A DNA stretch of 12,510 bases from CAYXWH01 sp964468755 (GTDB lineage: Bacteria; Chloroflexota; Dehalococcoidia; Dehalococcoidales; RBG-16-60-22), in the NCBI GenBank assembly GCA_964468755.1, contig CAYXWH010000053.1:1-12510 (forward strand). The letters are read 5' to 3'. Below, piece by piece: positions 1 to 6,517 of this stretch. The notes beneath the pieces are model-generated. The model was not told the origin of the DNA and ran no database searches. It saw only the letters and a list, made by a program, of their open reading frames with translations. Position 1 is the stretch's first letter. Every line of letters begins with the position of its first letter. A program made the translations under genes and the position numbers.

Positions 1-11
1 CGTTTTTTCAT
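1..11 (-). CDS. 5' end of an unidentified gene running off the left edge
   Basis: Only the first three complete codons (Met-Lys-Lys) and part of a fourth are inside the window. The start is supported by a near-perfect Shine-Dalgarno sequence, AGGAGGTT, a few bases upstream of the ATG on the minus strand (plus-strand positions 14-21). This is the strongest ribosome binding site in the window. It lies downstream of argS in the same direction, with about 93 bases between. A Met-Lys-Lys beginning is common in exported proteins but proves nothing here. Function cannot be judged. Confidence 0.6.
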
Positions 12-104
12 GCAACCTCCTCAGTGGCAAGTTTAGCATAAGCGCATAGCCTCAACAAGACGGTGGTAATTACCGGGGTATCGCTGCCGGGCAGGGGGCA
101 GGGC

Positions 105-1763
105 TCACATCCGCTCCGGAGCGGTCATTCCCATCATATTTAGTGTCCTGGATAGTACTATCTGGGCTGCCTTTACCAGCTTGAGGCGGGCCTGGCTAAG
201 GGCGGCATCATCGGTGACTACCCGGCACTGCTTGTAAAACTGGTGGAACACGGTGGCGATATCCTGGGCGTAATAGGTGAAGTGGTGTGGCTCCAGGGTG
301 CGGGCTACTATTTCGACTATTTCCGGCAGGAGCAACATCTTGCGGATGAGCGTCAGCTCCGGTTCCGTGGTCAGCCGGGAAACGTCGCCACCGGTACTAT
401 CAATATTTCTCTGCGCGGCAAGGCGAAGGATGCTGGCAATGCGGGCATGGGCGTACTGGACATAGTACACCGGGTTGTCCGCCGAATGTTTTTTAGCCAG
501 TTCCATGTCAAAGTCCATCTGGCTGTCGGCACTGCGGGACAGAAAGAAAAAGCGGCAGGCATCGGCGCCCACTTCATCGACCAGTTCGCGCAGGGTAATG
601 ATATCGCCGCTGCGTTTAGAGACCCGTACCAGCTCACCGCCGCGCCGCAGGGTAACCAGCTGCGAAATAATCACCTTGAGTCGTTCCGGGTTAATGCCGA
701 GGGCTTCCATGACCGTTTTCATCCGGGAAACGTGCCCCAGGTGGTCAGCGCCCCAGATATCAATTACTTCGTCGAATTCCCGTTCCACGAACTTGTTGTA
801 GTGATAGGCAATATCACCGGCAAAGTAGGTAGGTGAACCATCGCTGCGCACCACCACGTTGTCCTTGTCCTCACCCAGCGCGGTGGCAACGAACCAGGTG
901 GCGTCTTCTTTTTCGGTAATATAGCCGCCCTCTTCAAGCATGGACAGCACCTTCCGGTACTGCCCGTTCTGGTAAAGACTCCGCTCGCTGAACCAGATAT
1001 CGAAGGTTACCCCGAGTTGCTCCAGGTCGGCTTTGATCTGGTCTGCCATTTTCTGCAGACCAATCTGCCCCAGCTGTGAGATTGCCTCCGTCTCCGGTAA
1101 TTTTTGGAACCGGTCTCCGTGCTCGGTGATGATTTCTTGTGCCAGGTCAATCATATAGTTGCCCAGGTAGCCATCGGCAGGCATTTCAGCGTCAATGTGC
1201 CGGCACTGCTGGTATCGCGCGTACAGGGACCTGGCAAAGACGTCTATCTGGCTGCCGGCATCATTGGTGTAATGTTCCGTTGCCACGCTATAGCCAGCCG
1301 CGGTCAGGGCATTCGCCAGGGTACTGCCCAGGATGGCGCCGCGCCCGTGGCCCACGTGGAGGGGACCGGTGGGGTTCACGCTGACAAACTCTATCTGGAC
1401 ACGGCTGCCTTCACCCAGTTCGATGTTACCGTACCGGTCGTCCGCTTCCAGTATGCAATCGACCTGCCGGCACAGCCACTGGCTATTGAGGGTGAAATTG
1501 ATGAATCCCGGTGGTGCCACGGTGACGCTGGCAATCTCGGGTGTGGGAGGGATAGCGTTGGCGATTTCACCGGCGATGACCACCGGGCTAATGCCGGCGG
1601 CACGGGTCAACCGCAGCGGTAAACTGCACGCGTAGTCACCGTGCTCCGGGTTCTGCGGGTGCTCGACGACTACCTCAGGTAAGTTGATTACCGGCAGCTT
1701 GCCGGCGTGCTGTAATGCCAGTACGGTCTGGGTAATGAGTTCAACCAGTTTTTGTTTGAGCAT
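105..1763 (-). CDS. argS: arginyl-tRNA synthetase
   Basis: Class I aminoacyl-tRNA synthetase that attaches arginine to tRNA-Arg in the cytoplasm; 552 residues, the usual size. The N-terminal tRNA-binding domain (about 1-115, with the motif NPEHGDYA) is followed by the Rossmann catalytic domain. The latter shows the family signature NPTGPLHVGHGRG, whose HVGH at 136-139 is the class I HIGH motif. VSKRSG at 381-386 stands in the KMSKS position, a variant that ArgS tolerates. A C-terminal DALR anticodon-binding domain begins near NPVYYVQYAHAR (430-441). The ATG has no close Shine-Dalgarno; a GGAG lies roughly 18 bases upstream. An extended -10 promoter lies about 50 bases upstream, so the gene can be transcribed independently of the heliorhodopsin gene behind it. 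It appears intact. Confidence 0.97.
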   Translation of the reverse strand: MLKQKLVELITQTVLALQHAGKLPVINLPEVVVEHPQNPEHGDYACSLPLRLTRAAGISPVVIAGEIANAIPPTPEIASVTVAPPGFINFTLNSQWLCRQVDCILEADDRYGNIELGEGSRVQIEFVSVNPTGPLHVGHGRGAILGSTLANALTAAGYSVATEHYTNDAGSQIDVFARSLYARYQQCRHIDAEMPADGYLGNYMIDLAQEIITEHGDRFQKLPETEAISQLGQIGLQKMADQIKADLEQLGVTFDIWFSERSLYQNGQYRKVLSMLEEGGYITEKEDATWFVATALGEDKDNVVVRSDGSPTYFAGDIAYHYNKFVEREFDEVIDIWGADHLGHVSRMKTVMEALGINPERLKVIISQLVTLRRGGELVRVSKRSGDIITLRELVDEVGADACRFFFLSRSADSQMDFDMELAKKHSADNPVYYVQYAHARIASILRLAAQRNIDSTGGDVSRLTTEPELTLIRKMLLLPEIVEIVARTLEPHHFTYYAQDIATVFHQFYKQCRVVTDDAALSQARLKLVKAAQIVLSRTLNMMGMTAPERM

Positions 1764-1814
1764 TGGTATTCGGGCTGTTGTCTCCAGGTTTCCATGTCAA
1801 CTGCCTACGCACCG

Positions 1815-1843
1815 ATTATAACACAAGATTGGGAAGAGGGTAA
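1815..1843 (-). promoter_or_regulatory. extended -10 promoter for argS
   Basis: On the minus strand a perfect TATAAT (1815-1820) is preceded directly by TGT, giving an extended -10 element. The -35 candidate 17 bases upstream, TTACCC (1838-1843), matches consensus only 3 of 6, as is often tolerated with an extended -10. It sits between the 3' hairpin of the heliorhodopsin gene and argS. Confidence 0.6.
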
Positions 1844-1847
1844 ATTA

Positions 1848-1878
1848 AGCGGGCTGCTCGGGAAGCGAGCAACCCGCT
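1848..1878 (-). terminator. probable terminator hairpin downstream of the heliorhodopsin gene
   Basis: Long inverted repeat: AGCGGG and TGCTCG pair with CGAGCA and CCCGCT, with one C/A mismatch between the two blocks and a five-base loop GGAAG. On the minus strand it is followed by TTAATTT, a weak U-rich tail. It lies between the heliorhodopsin stop and the argS promoter, where a terminator is expected. It is not a T-box: no conserved T-box antiterminator sequence is seen. Confidence 0.6.
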
Positions 1879-1902
1879 CCATGCACAAGACAGTATGTAG
1901 CC

Positions 1903-1979
1903 GGTCTGAGAACTACAGACCATCATACAATATTCTAATTACTTCATGGTGTGCCATAAGCACACCGGTCTGGTACCGG
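1903..1979 (-). other. hairpin-rich 3' region of the heliorhodopsin gene
   Basis: Directly after the heliorhodopsin stop, three further short perfect inverted repeats lie within 77 bases: GGTCTG/CAGACC (1903-1908 and 1916-1921), GGTGTGC/GCACACC (1948-1954 and 1960-1966, loop CATAA), and CCGGT/ACCGG (about 1965-1979). None is followed by a T-run on the minus strand. They could protect the 3' end of the mRNA from nucleases or pause polymerase. No RNA family is recognised. Confidence 0.45.
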
Positions 1980-2771
1980 CTAGCCACGGGCCAGGGTACC
2001 CCCGAATATTTGCCAGGCGAGCGCCGACTTGGAGATAAGGCTTAAAAATATGTAAGCCCTCTCGCCAAATAGATAGTCCCGCCATGGGCCGACTTTTTTA
2101 TACTGTAAAGCCATATTGAGGGCGAAGCTGAAGAAGAAGACAAAGAGCGTGCCGAGGATGAAGTACACAAACGTGGGTACGGCGCCTTCGGTTGCCGAGA
2201 CGGTGCCCAGGAAGTAAATGGCAATGGCAATCCAGGGGACAAAACCGGCAAAGCATCCGTAATTGAAAGCTGTCCAGTTTGTTTTCTCGGTAGTCTGGTT
2301 GTGGAGCTCCATCATCAGGCCGAACAGAATCATGCAGGCGTTGAGGGAGAAGATGAGGATGAGGCTGGCGATATCGTACATGCCGCTGAGCATGGCAATA
2401 ATAACAATCATCAGGGATGAGCTGAGGGAGTATTCATACCACCGGGCGTAGTTAATTCCTTTACGCAGGTTGCGCCGGTACCAGCCAAATACACCCGGTA
2501 ATACCAGGATAAAGTGGGCTATCGCTGAGAGCAGCAGGAAAACGGCAATCATTGGTCCCAGCTGCAGCCTGGTCAGGATTTCCGGCACCGTGTTTATGGT
2601 TGTGCCGGGCATGCCGCTGATGAAGTTGGTGGTTACCGGGAGGGCAAACTGGTTGCTCAGGGCAAACATGGCTGCCGCCTGTCCCAGGTGAAAGACCCCC
2701 ATCACCCCGTTGTACAGCCTGAGCCGGGTAAAGACAGACCCATTACCGGTGACATCAGCACTGTTTCCCAT
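1980..2771 (-). CDS. heliorhodopsin (seven-helix retinal-binding membrane protein)
   Basis: A 263-residue protein with seven hydrophobic segments (about 15-39, 69-93, 108-130, 132-156, 166-189, 198-222, 235-258). Family-typical stretches are RWYEYSLSSSLMI in helix 3, YLFGERAYI before helix 7 and SKSALAWQIF in helix 7. K248 matches the retinal Schiff-base lysine and E113 its counterion (K241 and E107 in the founding protein 48C12). H28 and H86 correspond to the two conserved histidines (H23, H80). The long helix 1-2 loop is also typical. Heliorhodopsins insert with the N terminus in the cytoplasm. They have slow photocycles, generally no strong pumping, and a debated role in signalling or enzyme regulation. 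The ATG at 2771 is chosen because AGGGAGGT lies just upstream; a frame open to 2831 would overlap the promoter. It has its own promoter, is probably monocistronic, and no retinal-synthesis gene is in view. Confidence 0.95.
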   Translation of the reverse strand: MGNSADVTGNGSVFTRLRLYNGVMGVFHLGQAAAMFALSNQFALPVTTNFISGMPGTTINTVPEILTRLQLGPMIAVFLLLSAIAHFILVLPGVFGWYRRNLRKGINYARWYEYSLSSSLMIVIIAMLSGMYDIASLILIFSLNACMILFGLMMELHNQTTEKTNWTAFNYGCFAGFVPWIAIAIYFLGTVSATEGAVPTFVYFILGTLFVFFFSFALNMALQYKKVGPWRDYLFGERAYIFLSLISKSALAWQIFGGTLARG

Positions 2772-2784
2772 GCTATACCTCCCT
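2772..2784 (-). promoter_or_regulatory. ribosome binding site fixing the heliorhodopsin start
   Basis: On the minus strand AGGGAGGT precedes the ATG at 2771 by five bases (TATAGC-ATG context). This strong match decides between that ATG and an in-frame upstream codon at 2831. The upstream codon lies inside the promoter spacer and would not be transcribed. Confidence 0.85.
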
Positions 2785-2816
2785 CTGCGGACGTTTTTCG
2801 CGTAAAGATAGCAGTA

Positions 2817-2845
2817 ACTATAATTAATCAAAGTGCCGCTGTCGA
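2817..2845 (-). promoter_or_regulatory. sigma-70-type promoter of the heliorhodopsin gene
   Basis: Minus strand: -35 TCGACA (2840-2845, 5 of 6), a spacer of exactly 17 bases, and -10 TATAGT (2817-2822, 5 of 6). This predicts a short leader of about 40 bases ending in a strong Shine-Dalgarno. It implies that the rhodopsin gene is expressed on its own rather than by read-through from the cysteine synthase gene. Confidence 0.75.
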
Positions 2846-2945
2846 TACTCTTTCGGTTGAATTGAACAGAGGGAAAGTAGAAATGTGGGACTGCTGCCCC
2901 TTTTCAGTGCGGGGTGTGAAAAAATATGTGCGTACCGGAGTGCTC

Positions 2946-3836
2946 TTAGAACTTGAAAATATCCATGCTCAGGTAACGTTCCGCCCGGTCCGGTAACACT
3001 GTGGCGACCTTGCCGTATCTCCGGGCTACTTTCCGCGAAGCCAGCATATTGGCTCCGGCGCTGATACCGACCAGTAATCCATGTTCCCGGAACAGTTGCC
3101 TCGCCGTAGTCACTGCCTCTTTACTACCCACGGTGATAACCTCGTCTACCTTGTCCATATCTATCAGGTGGGGAATGAAGCCGTCGCCAATGCCCTGGAT
3201 TTTATGTTCCTTGATTCTGACGTCGCTCCCGCCAAACATGACCGCCGCTTCTTCCGGTTCTACGGCAATCACTTTCATGTCCGGGCTGGCTTTCTTCATT
3301 ACGTTGGAGATACCCATTAGCGTGCCGCCGGTACCGACACCGGCAACTACGGCATCCACCGGGCCGATTTCGCGCAGGATTTCTTCGCCGGTCTTTTCCT
3401 GTGCCCGGATATTGCTGGGGTTACTGAATTGCTTGGCGTGGAAGGTGTTGGCTTGTCGGGCTATCTCTTCCGCTTTGGCTATTGACTCTTTCAGGCTACC
3501 GCTGCTGGAAGTGAGCACCAGATCTGCGCCGAGCGCCTTCATCATATGCTTGCGCTCTTCACTCATATTTTCCGGCATAACCACCACCATGCGGTACCCC
3601 CTGGCGGCGGCTATCATGGCCAGCGATATTCCCGTATTCCCGCTACTGGCTTCAACGATGGTATCGCCTGGCTTCAGTTGCCCGTCTCGCTCGGCGTCTT
3701 CGATAATTGTCAGGGCAACCCGGTCCTTGATGCTGCCGCTGGGATTAACGCTTTCCAGTTTGGCGTAGACATTACCTATCTTGATTATCGGCGTATTGCC
3801 AATGGCGTTGATTACGCTGTAGTCTCTCTTTTTCAT
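2946..3836 (-). CDS. cysK: cysteine synthase (O-acetylserine sulfhydrylase family)
   Basis: PLP enzyme of fold type II that makes L-cysteine from O-acetylserine and sulfide in the cytoplasm. From the ATG at 3836 it has 296 residues, close to the family norm. Visible signatures are IGNTP near the N terminus, SGSIKDR with the PLP lysine K37, the SSGNTG substrate loop (about 65-70), GTGGT (168-172) binding the PLP phosphate, SAGAN near 260, and a PDRAERYLS tail resembling the usual PDSGERYLS. A GTG three codons upstream (3845) is an alternative start; neither has a clear Shine-Dalgarno. CysK and CysM cannot be told apart safely by eye, and no serine acetyltransferase gene is nearby. The gap to the heliorhodopsin gene is 174 bases and contains that gene's promoter. 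Confidence 0.93.
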   Translation of the reverse strand: MKKRDYSVINAIGNTPIIKIGNVYAKLESVNPSGSIKDRVALTIIEDAERDGQLKPGDTIVEASSGNTGISLAMIAAARGYRMVVVMPENMSEERKHMMKALGADLVLTSSSGSLKESIAKAEEIARQANTFHAKQFSNPSNIRAQEKTGEEILREIGPVDAVVAGVGTGGTLMGISNVMKKASPDMKVIAVEPEEAAVMFGGSDVRIKEHKIQGIGDGFIPHLIDMDKVDEVITVGSKEAVTTARQLFREHGLLVGISAGANMLASRKVARRYGKVATVLPDRAERYLSMDIFKF

Positions 3837-3871
3837 CGCGTGCACTCAAGCTATAGTATTATTAAAGGGTG

Positions 3872-3891
3872 ACTCTTCGAAGGGCAAGAGT
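3872..3891 (-). terminator. weak hairpin after the NuoG/GltD fusion gene
   Basis: A perfect six-base inverted repeat ACTCTT/AAGAGT with an eight-base loop lies between the fusion gene and cysK. On the minus strand it is followed by CACCCTTTAATAATA rather than a proper T-run. It may be a weak terminator, an RNA processing site, or chance. Confidence 0.3.
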
Positions 3892-3920
3892 AACGGGCTA
3901 AAAACCGGATGCCAGGCGAA

Positions 3921-6149
3921 CTAGACCGGGAATAGCACTTCCTCCGGAGCCTTGTCCGGCTTTCGGTTACTGGTGACGGGAGGTAACGGTGCCGGGGATA
4001 GCTGTTGCCGAACACCGCACTGGCAGCAGCGTTTGGCTTCGGCTACTGCTTCCGCCTCAACCAGCCCTCTCTCTACTTCGGTAAAATTTCCGTGGCGCTC
4101 TGCCACTGTAATTTCCGGCATCCTGACGCGAGGCTTCTCCAGAAAATCTTCCACCATGCCGGCACACAGGTTAAACCTGCGCTCGCTGGTAAGCTCCTCG
4201 TCAATATCGCCGCTGCCGCCCAGGTACTTATCAATGGAACTGGCTGCCTTCCTGCCGGCAGCGATTGCCCTTATCACTGAATCGGGACCGGTCACCGCGT
4301 CACCGCCGGCCCAGACTCCCTTCCGGCTGGCGGCAAGTGTGTCTGGATTGGCCTGGATGGTATTGCCCCGGCCGGTTTTCAGGTTAAATTCTCCGGGAAG
4401 CTCGGTTCTCTGACCGATGGCGCCGATGATAGTGCTATAGTCGGTATCAAATTCACTGTCTTTGATTGGCACCGGGCGCCGCCGCCCGCTGGCGTCAGGT
4501 TCACCCAGTTCCATGCGATTACAGGTAAAGATTAATCGTCCGTTCTGCCGGTTTATTTTCAGCGGGGCTACCAGGAAGTTGATTTCGATGCCTTCCTCCA
4601 TGGCGGCTTCCACTTCTTCCGGACTGGCCGGCATCTCGGCACGGGTGCGGCGGTAGAGGATGCTGACCCGGCTGGCACCGAGCCGGAGGGCGGTGCGGGC
4701 ACTGTCGATAGCCACGTTGCCACCACCCACCACGGCAACCCTGTCGCCTACGGCTACTTTCTTGCCCAGGCTTACCTCTCTGAGGAAGGTGGCACCGTCG
4801 ATAACGCCGGGGCTGTCCTCACCGTCAATGCCCAGCTTCATGCCGAGGTGCGCTCCTACTGCCAGGAACACGGCGTCATAACCCTGCTCGAAAAGTGTGT
4901 TGATGGATTCAATCCTGGTGTTAAGCTCGATTTTAACCCCGACCCGCAGTATTTCATCGATTTCGGCATCGAGGACTGAGGGGGGAAGCCGGTAGTCCGG
5001 TATACCCACCCGCATCATCCCGCCCGCCCGGGAGAATTGCTCGAAGACGGTAACCGAGTGACCCGCTTTCGCCAGATAGTAGCCGGCGGTTAACCCGGCT
5101 GGACCCGAGCCGACGATAGCCACCCTTTTCCCGGTTGGCGGCAGCGCGCGGGAAAATTGCCGCCACTCTCCGGTGTCACGGTCGGCAGCAAAGCGCTTGA
5201 GAAACTTGATGGCAATGGGGTCATTAAGCTCGCCGCGCCGGCAGGCTTCCTCGCAGGGGTGAATGCAGACCCTCCCCAGTACGCCGGGGAAGGGTACCTT
5301 TTCCCGGATAATTGCCAGGGCTTCCCGGTACTTGCCTTCTCCAATAAGATAGACATAGAGCGGAACATTGATTCCCGCCGGACAGGCATAGCGACAGGGC
5401 ACCGCTACCGATTCAGGGTCAAGCTCCGGCTGGTATTTGGCTGCCTTGTCCATCAGGGCGCCGGTGGGGCAGACCTCAACGCACGCTCCGCAGAACCGGC
5501 ACCCGGACTCTTGAAGCGAGCGGTTGAACGCGGTGCCGACCACGGTATCAGAGCCGCGATTGATAAAGCTGTACACGCCGATACCGCGCACATCCTGGCA
5601 TACCTGCACGCACCGGCCGCAAAGGATACACAGGTTATAATCGCGCTCGATGAGCGGATCGCGGTCGTCTACGGGCACCTCTTTTAACCGGTAGGGAATT
5701 TCCGTTTCCCCGATGCCGATATAGTCGACCACTTTCTGTAGCTCGCACTGTTTATTGTTGGGACAGGTAACGCAGCGTTCGTTTACCGCTACATGGCGCA
5801 GGCAGATGTCATTGGGACCGCAGCGCTCCCGGCGTTCGCAGGTAAGGCAGGAATTGGGATGCTCGGCAAGAATGAGTTTCAGGAAGTCCCGTCTCAGTTC
5901 CTGAAGCTGTGGCGTGCCGGTCCTGACCACCATACCTTCGGTAGCCGGCGTGGTGCATGCCGTGGGGATGCCGCGCATATTTTCAATTTCAACAATGCAC
6001 AGGCGACAGCCGCCGTAGGGTTGTAAATCCGGGTGGTAGCACAGGGTGGGGATATAGATATCAGCCTGCCGGGCGGCTTCAAGTACCGTGGTGCCTTTAT
6101 TAACCGCTACCTCGACGCCGTCAATGTTCAGCTTGATCCTATCTGCCAT
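3921..6149 (-). CDS. fusion of NuoG-type iron-sulfur head and GltD/NfnB-type NAD(P)H-binding flavoprotein
   Basis: Predicted soluble electron-transfer protein, 742 residues. The N-terminal ferredoxin-like domain (1-75) carries [2Fe-2S] ligands C37, C48, C51, C65. A NuoG-type His-Cys cluster motif follows (H97, C101, C104, C110), then extra cysteines C116, C126, C129, C135. Two [4Fe-4S] motifs follow: C174/177/180/184 and C217/220/223/227. From about 250 it resembles the small subunit of glutamate synthase and NfnB: cysteines C252, C256, C295, C299, C303, FAD motif GSGPAG at 347-352, and NAD(P)H motif GGGNVA at 475-480. A cysteine cluster CCQC (708-711) lies near the end. It probably passes electrons between NAD(P)H and a ferredoxin or partner enzyme; no NuoE/NuoF, hydrogenase or formate dehydrogenase partner is in the window. 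The ATG at 6149 fits the family N terminus; an in-frame GTG at 6206 would translate the leader hairpin. No Shine-Dalgarno is seen. Confidence 0.88.
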   Translation of the reverse strand: MADRIKLNIDGVEVAVNKGTTVLEAARQADIYIPTLCYHPDLQPYGGCRLCIVEIENMRGIPTACTTPATEGMVVRTGTPQLQELRRDFLKLILAEHPNSCLTCERRERCGPNDICLRHVAVNERCVTCPNNKQCELQKVVDYIGIGETEIPYRLKEVPVDDRDPLIERDYNLCILCGRCVQVCQDVRGIGVYSFINRGSDTVVGTAFNRSLQESGCRFCGACVEVCPTGALMDKAAKYQPELDPESVAVPCRYACPAGINVPLYVYLIGEGKYREALAIIREKVPFPGVLGRVCIHPCEEACRRGELNDPIAIKFLKRFAADRDTGEWRQFSRALPPTGKRVAIVGSGPAGLTAGYYLAKAGHSVTVFEQFSRAGGMMRVGIPDYRLPPSVLDAEIDEILRVGVKIELNTRIESINTLFEQGYDAVFLAVGAHLGMKLGIDGEDSPGVIDGATFLREVSLGKKVAVGDRVAVVGGGNVAIDSARTALRLGASRVSILYRRTRAEMPASPEEVEAAMEEGIEINFLVAPLKINRQNGRLIFTCNRMELGEPDASGRRRPVPIKDSEFDTDYSTIIGAIGQRTELPGEFNLKTGRGNTIQANPDTLAASRKGVWAGGDAVTGPDSVIRAIAAGRKAASSIDKYLGGSGDIDEELTSERRFNLCAGMVEDFLEKPRVRMPEITVAERHGNFTEVERGLVEAEAVAEAKRCCQCGVRQQLSPAPLPPVTSNRKPDKAPEEVLFPV

Positions 6150-6156
6150 AGGTAGT

Positions 6157-6194
6157 AAAAAAGCTATCTCCGGAACATCACCGGGAAGATAGCT
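6157..6194 (-). promoter_or_regulatory. terminator-like leader hairpin just before the fusion gene (candidate attenuator)
   Basis: Minus-strand RNA: arms AGCTATCT..CCGG and CCGGAGATAGCT (plus-strand 6162-6173 and 6181-6194), a two-base bulge, a seven-base loop, then an uninterrupted run of six T (6157-6162). The last T is 7 bases from the ATG at 6149. This is the best intrinsic-terminator shape in the window, yet it lies between a promoter and its gene, so it fits transcription attenuation. A second small inverted repeat, CAGTG/CACTG (6211-6215 and 6230-6234), precedes it in the leader. I recognise no known riboswitch class. Confidence 0.6.
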
Positions 6195-6239
6195 ATCCCC
6201 TTTCACGTTTCAGTGATAGTAGGCGGCAACACTGCTTAA

Positions 6240-6268
6240 ACTGTAGCATTAAATCAGATACAATTCAA
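6240..6268 (-). promoter_or_regulatory. extended -10 promoter of the NuoG/GltD fusion gene
   Basis: Minus strand: -35 TTGAAT (6263-6268, 4 of 6), 17-base spacer, -10 TACAGT (6240-6245, 4 of 6), with TGC directly upstream forming an extended -10. The expected start near 6232 gives a leader of about 80 bases that contains both leader hairpins. Confidence 0.5.
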
Positions 6269-6294
6269 GCCCCTGGATGAGCAGTTTTTTACCT

Positions 6295-6378
6295 TACCCC
6301 CGGTGACCCCGGGTAGACGTCTATTCCCACCCTACCGCCCTCGTAGCCCGGGCAACTTAGCCCGTGAGAAGCCCCACC
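6295..6378. other. GC-rich palindromic intergenic stretch
   Basis: C-rich on the plus strand and full of short inverted repeats: TAGACGTCTA inside an imperfect GGG...CCC palindrome (about 6311-6328), a CCCGGG core at 6347-6352, and CGGGC/GCCCG with a six-base loop (about 6349-6365). It has no reading frame worth naming and differs in composition from the AT-richer sequence on both sides. It may be a remnant of an older repeat, or part of the control region between the divergent promoters. Confidence 0.35.
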
Positions 6379-6487
6379 CTGACCTGACCCCCGAGAACGA
6401 TACCAGTTATAATCTCATAGAAAGGGGGCAAGTACACTAATTACGGTTGTGGCTTAACAAATGGTATCACTATTGGGGGCAGGTCAG
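6379..6487. repeat. 109-bp element with terminal inverted repeats (MITE-like)
   Basis: Left end CTGACCTGACCCCC (6379-6392), six bases, GATACCA (6399-6405). The right end, read in reverse complement, is CTGACCTGCCCCC, six bases, GATACCA (6462-6487). Each end is thus about 26-27 bases with the same two-block layout, differing by one missing base in the outer block and by most of the six-base linker. The 56-base interior codes for nothing. No target-site duplication is obvious. It is most like a miniature inverted-repeat element mobilised by a transposase elsewhere, but a large extended regulatory palindrome is also possible. Confidence 0.55.
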
Positions 6488-6516
6488 TTGACAACCGGAA
6501 AATCTCTGGTTATAAT
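6488..6516 (+). promoter_or_regulatory. perfect consensus sigma-70 promoter for degV
   Basis: TTGACA (6488-6493), exactly 17 bases, TATAAT (6511-6516): six of six in both hexamers with the optimal spacer. The -35 starts on the base directly after the right inverted repeat of the adjacent element. The expected start near 6523 leaves a leader of about 97 bases before degV. It may drive degV and the two flavin reductase genes behind it. Confidence 0.85.
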
Positions 6517-6517
6517 A

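Noticed and set aside
243..836. 197-codon plus-strand open frame opposite argS
   Set aside because: It lies wholly within a convincing argS on the other strand; the translation shows no family features and several other overlapping frames are equally open, as expected in GC-rich coding DNA.
1764..1979. T-box or other tRNA-sensing leader upstream of argS
   Set aside because: The hairpins are tempting before a synthetase gene, but the conserved T-box antiterminator sequence is absent and the argS promoter lies downstream of them, so they are not in the argS leader.
2919..2924. T-run after cysK on the minus strand as an intrinsic terminator
   Set aside because: The sequence before the six T does not form a convincing stem, so only the T-run is present.
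3001..3768. 255-codon plus-strand open frame opposite cysK
   Set aside because: Antisense shadow of a complete cysteine synthase gene; serine/leucine-rich composition typical of reverse-strand reading, with no ribosome site.
6149..6206. Upstream GTG at 6206 as the start of the NuoG/GltD fusion protein
   Set aside because: The extra 19 residues would be encoded by the terminator-like hairpin, have no family counterpart, and no ribosome site precedes the GTG.
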